Assembly (NCBI GenBank): GCA_011322005.1
Contig: DROE01000054.1
Span: 1 to 5,772, forward strand
Length of the DNA stretch: 5,772 nt
Reading direction: 5' to 3'
Source of the DNA: Devosia sp.
GTDB lineage: Bacteria > Pseudomonadota > Alphaproteobacteria > Rhizobiales > Devosiaceae
Position numbers and translations under genes: made by a program. Positions 5,324 to 5,772 of this stretch are shown here, piece by piece (position 1 is the stretch's first letter; each line of letters begins with the position of its first letter). The notes under the pieces are model-generated. The model was not told the DNA's origin, did no database searches, and saw nothing but the letters and a program-made list of their open reading frames with translations.

Positions 5324-5772
5324 ATGTTCAATTCCCCCCGACACAAGCCCAACGCCGCTGCTGCCGTTCTTTCGGCCAGAACCAATTATGGCTCTCTTAT
5401 ATTGTTCTGGCTTGGTCTGGCTCTGGCGCTGTTGCTGGTGAATGTGAGCGGCCTGAGCGCACAGGAGATAACAAAAGCTCACGGTATTTCCAAATTCGGC
5501 GAGTTGAAATATGCCGAGGACTTTGAGTATCTGGACTATGTGAACCCGGATGCGCCCAAGGGGGGCGAGTATTCGACATGGGCCTTTGGCTCGTTTGATT
5601 CCATGCACGCCTTTATCACCAAGGGCCGCTCGGCAATTGGCGCAACCATACAGTTTGAACCGCTGATGACGGGCACCTCGGACGAACCGGATTCCATGTA
5701 TGGGTTGATTGCGGAAAGCCTTGAATACCCGGACGATTATTCCTGGGTGATTTTCAACCTCCGGCCCGAGGC
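5324..5772 (+). CDS. yejA: YejA-like family 5 extracellular solute-binding protein (peptide ABC transporter), N-terminal part
   Basis: The first 149 codons are present and the gene runs off the right edge. The ATG at 5324 is preceded by AAGGA (5311-5315) with 8-nt spacing. The N-terminus looks like a long Sec signal peptide: a basic region to about residue 22, a hydrophobic core from about 24 to 42 (LILFWLGLALALLLV) and a likely cut after GLSA (residue 46) before QEI. No lipobox Cys or twin-arginine motif is seen, so a soluble periplasmic protein is expected. The mature part shows HGISKFGELKY (53-63), DYVNPDAPKGGEYS (71-84), FGSFDSMHAFITKG (88-101) and the later EYPDDYSW (134-141). These fit the N-terminus of SBP family 5, YejA branch, which binds oligopeptides or microcin-C-like substrates for a YejBEF-type importer. 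The family is confident. The exact symbol is less sure, because alphaproteobacteria often have several paralogues, and the permease genes are not in view. Confidence 0.87.
   Translation, partial: MFNSPRHKPNAAAAVLSARTNYGSLILFWLGLALALLLVNVSGLSAQEITKAHGISKFGELKYAEDFEYLDYVNPDAPKGGEYSTWAFGSFDSMHAFITKGRSAIGATIQFEPLMTGTSDEPDSMYGLIAESLEYPDDYSWVIFNLRPE

Noticed and set aside
5321..5608. Minus-strand 95-codon frame at the right end
   Set aside because: It is antisense to the signal peptide and N-terminal domain of the YejA-like protein, which has a good ribosome-binding site and clear family motifs.

Overview
The window looks like an ordinary chromosomal stretch of an alphaproteobacterium. The basis is a moderately high GC content, an ETF/ETF-quinone oxidoreductase set of the mitochondrial/alphaproteobacterial type, a YejA-like periplasmic binding protein and a CopA with tandem CASC metal-binding domains. 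I cannot name the genus. No rRNA, tRNA, CRISPR array, insertion sequence or phage gene is visible.

Layout. Positions 1-540 (minus strand) hold the N-terminal 180 residues of a copper-exporting P-type ATPase that runs off the left edge. Positions 541-797 are a divergent intergenic region with a convincing CueR/HmrR-type copper promoter facing the ATPase and a weaker candidate promoter facing right. Positions 798-1715 (plus) encode a phytanoyl-CoA-dioxygenase-like protein that appears to lack two catalytic residues. It meets, tail to tail with a 13-bp overlap, a three-gene minus-strand operon (5044 down to 1703): etfB, etfA and ETF-ubiquinone oxidoreductase. Positions 5045-5323 are a second divergent intergenic region with two distinct inverted repeats. 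From 5324 to the right edge (plus) lies the N-terminal part of a YejA-like family 5 peptide-binding protein with a signal peptide.

How the genes work together. etfB, etfA and ETF-QO form a complete electron route: soluble flavoprotein dehydrogenases (acyl-CoA, dimethylglycine, sarcosine and branched-chain amino acid catabolism) reduce the EtfAB heterodimer, and the membrane-associated flavo/iron-sulfur protein ETF-QO passes the electrons to ubiquinone. The gap of 10 bp and the 4-bp overlap indicate one transcript with translational coupling. The copper ATPase, the PhyH-like protein and the peptide-binding protein are separate transcription units with no obvious joint pathway.

I see no clear new multi-gene system. 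The points most worth a second look are the probable loss of the distal iron-binding His and the 2-oxoglutarate-binding Arg in the PhyH-like protein, the inverted repeat in the etfB leader, the LysR-like T-N11-A dyad upstream of the peptide-binding protein, and the asymmetric copper operator.
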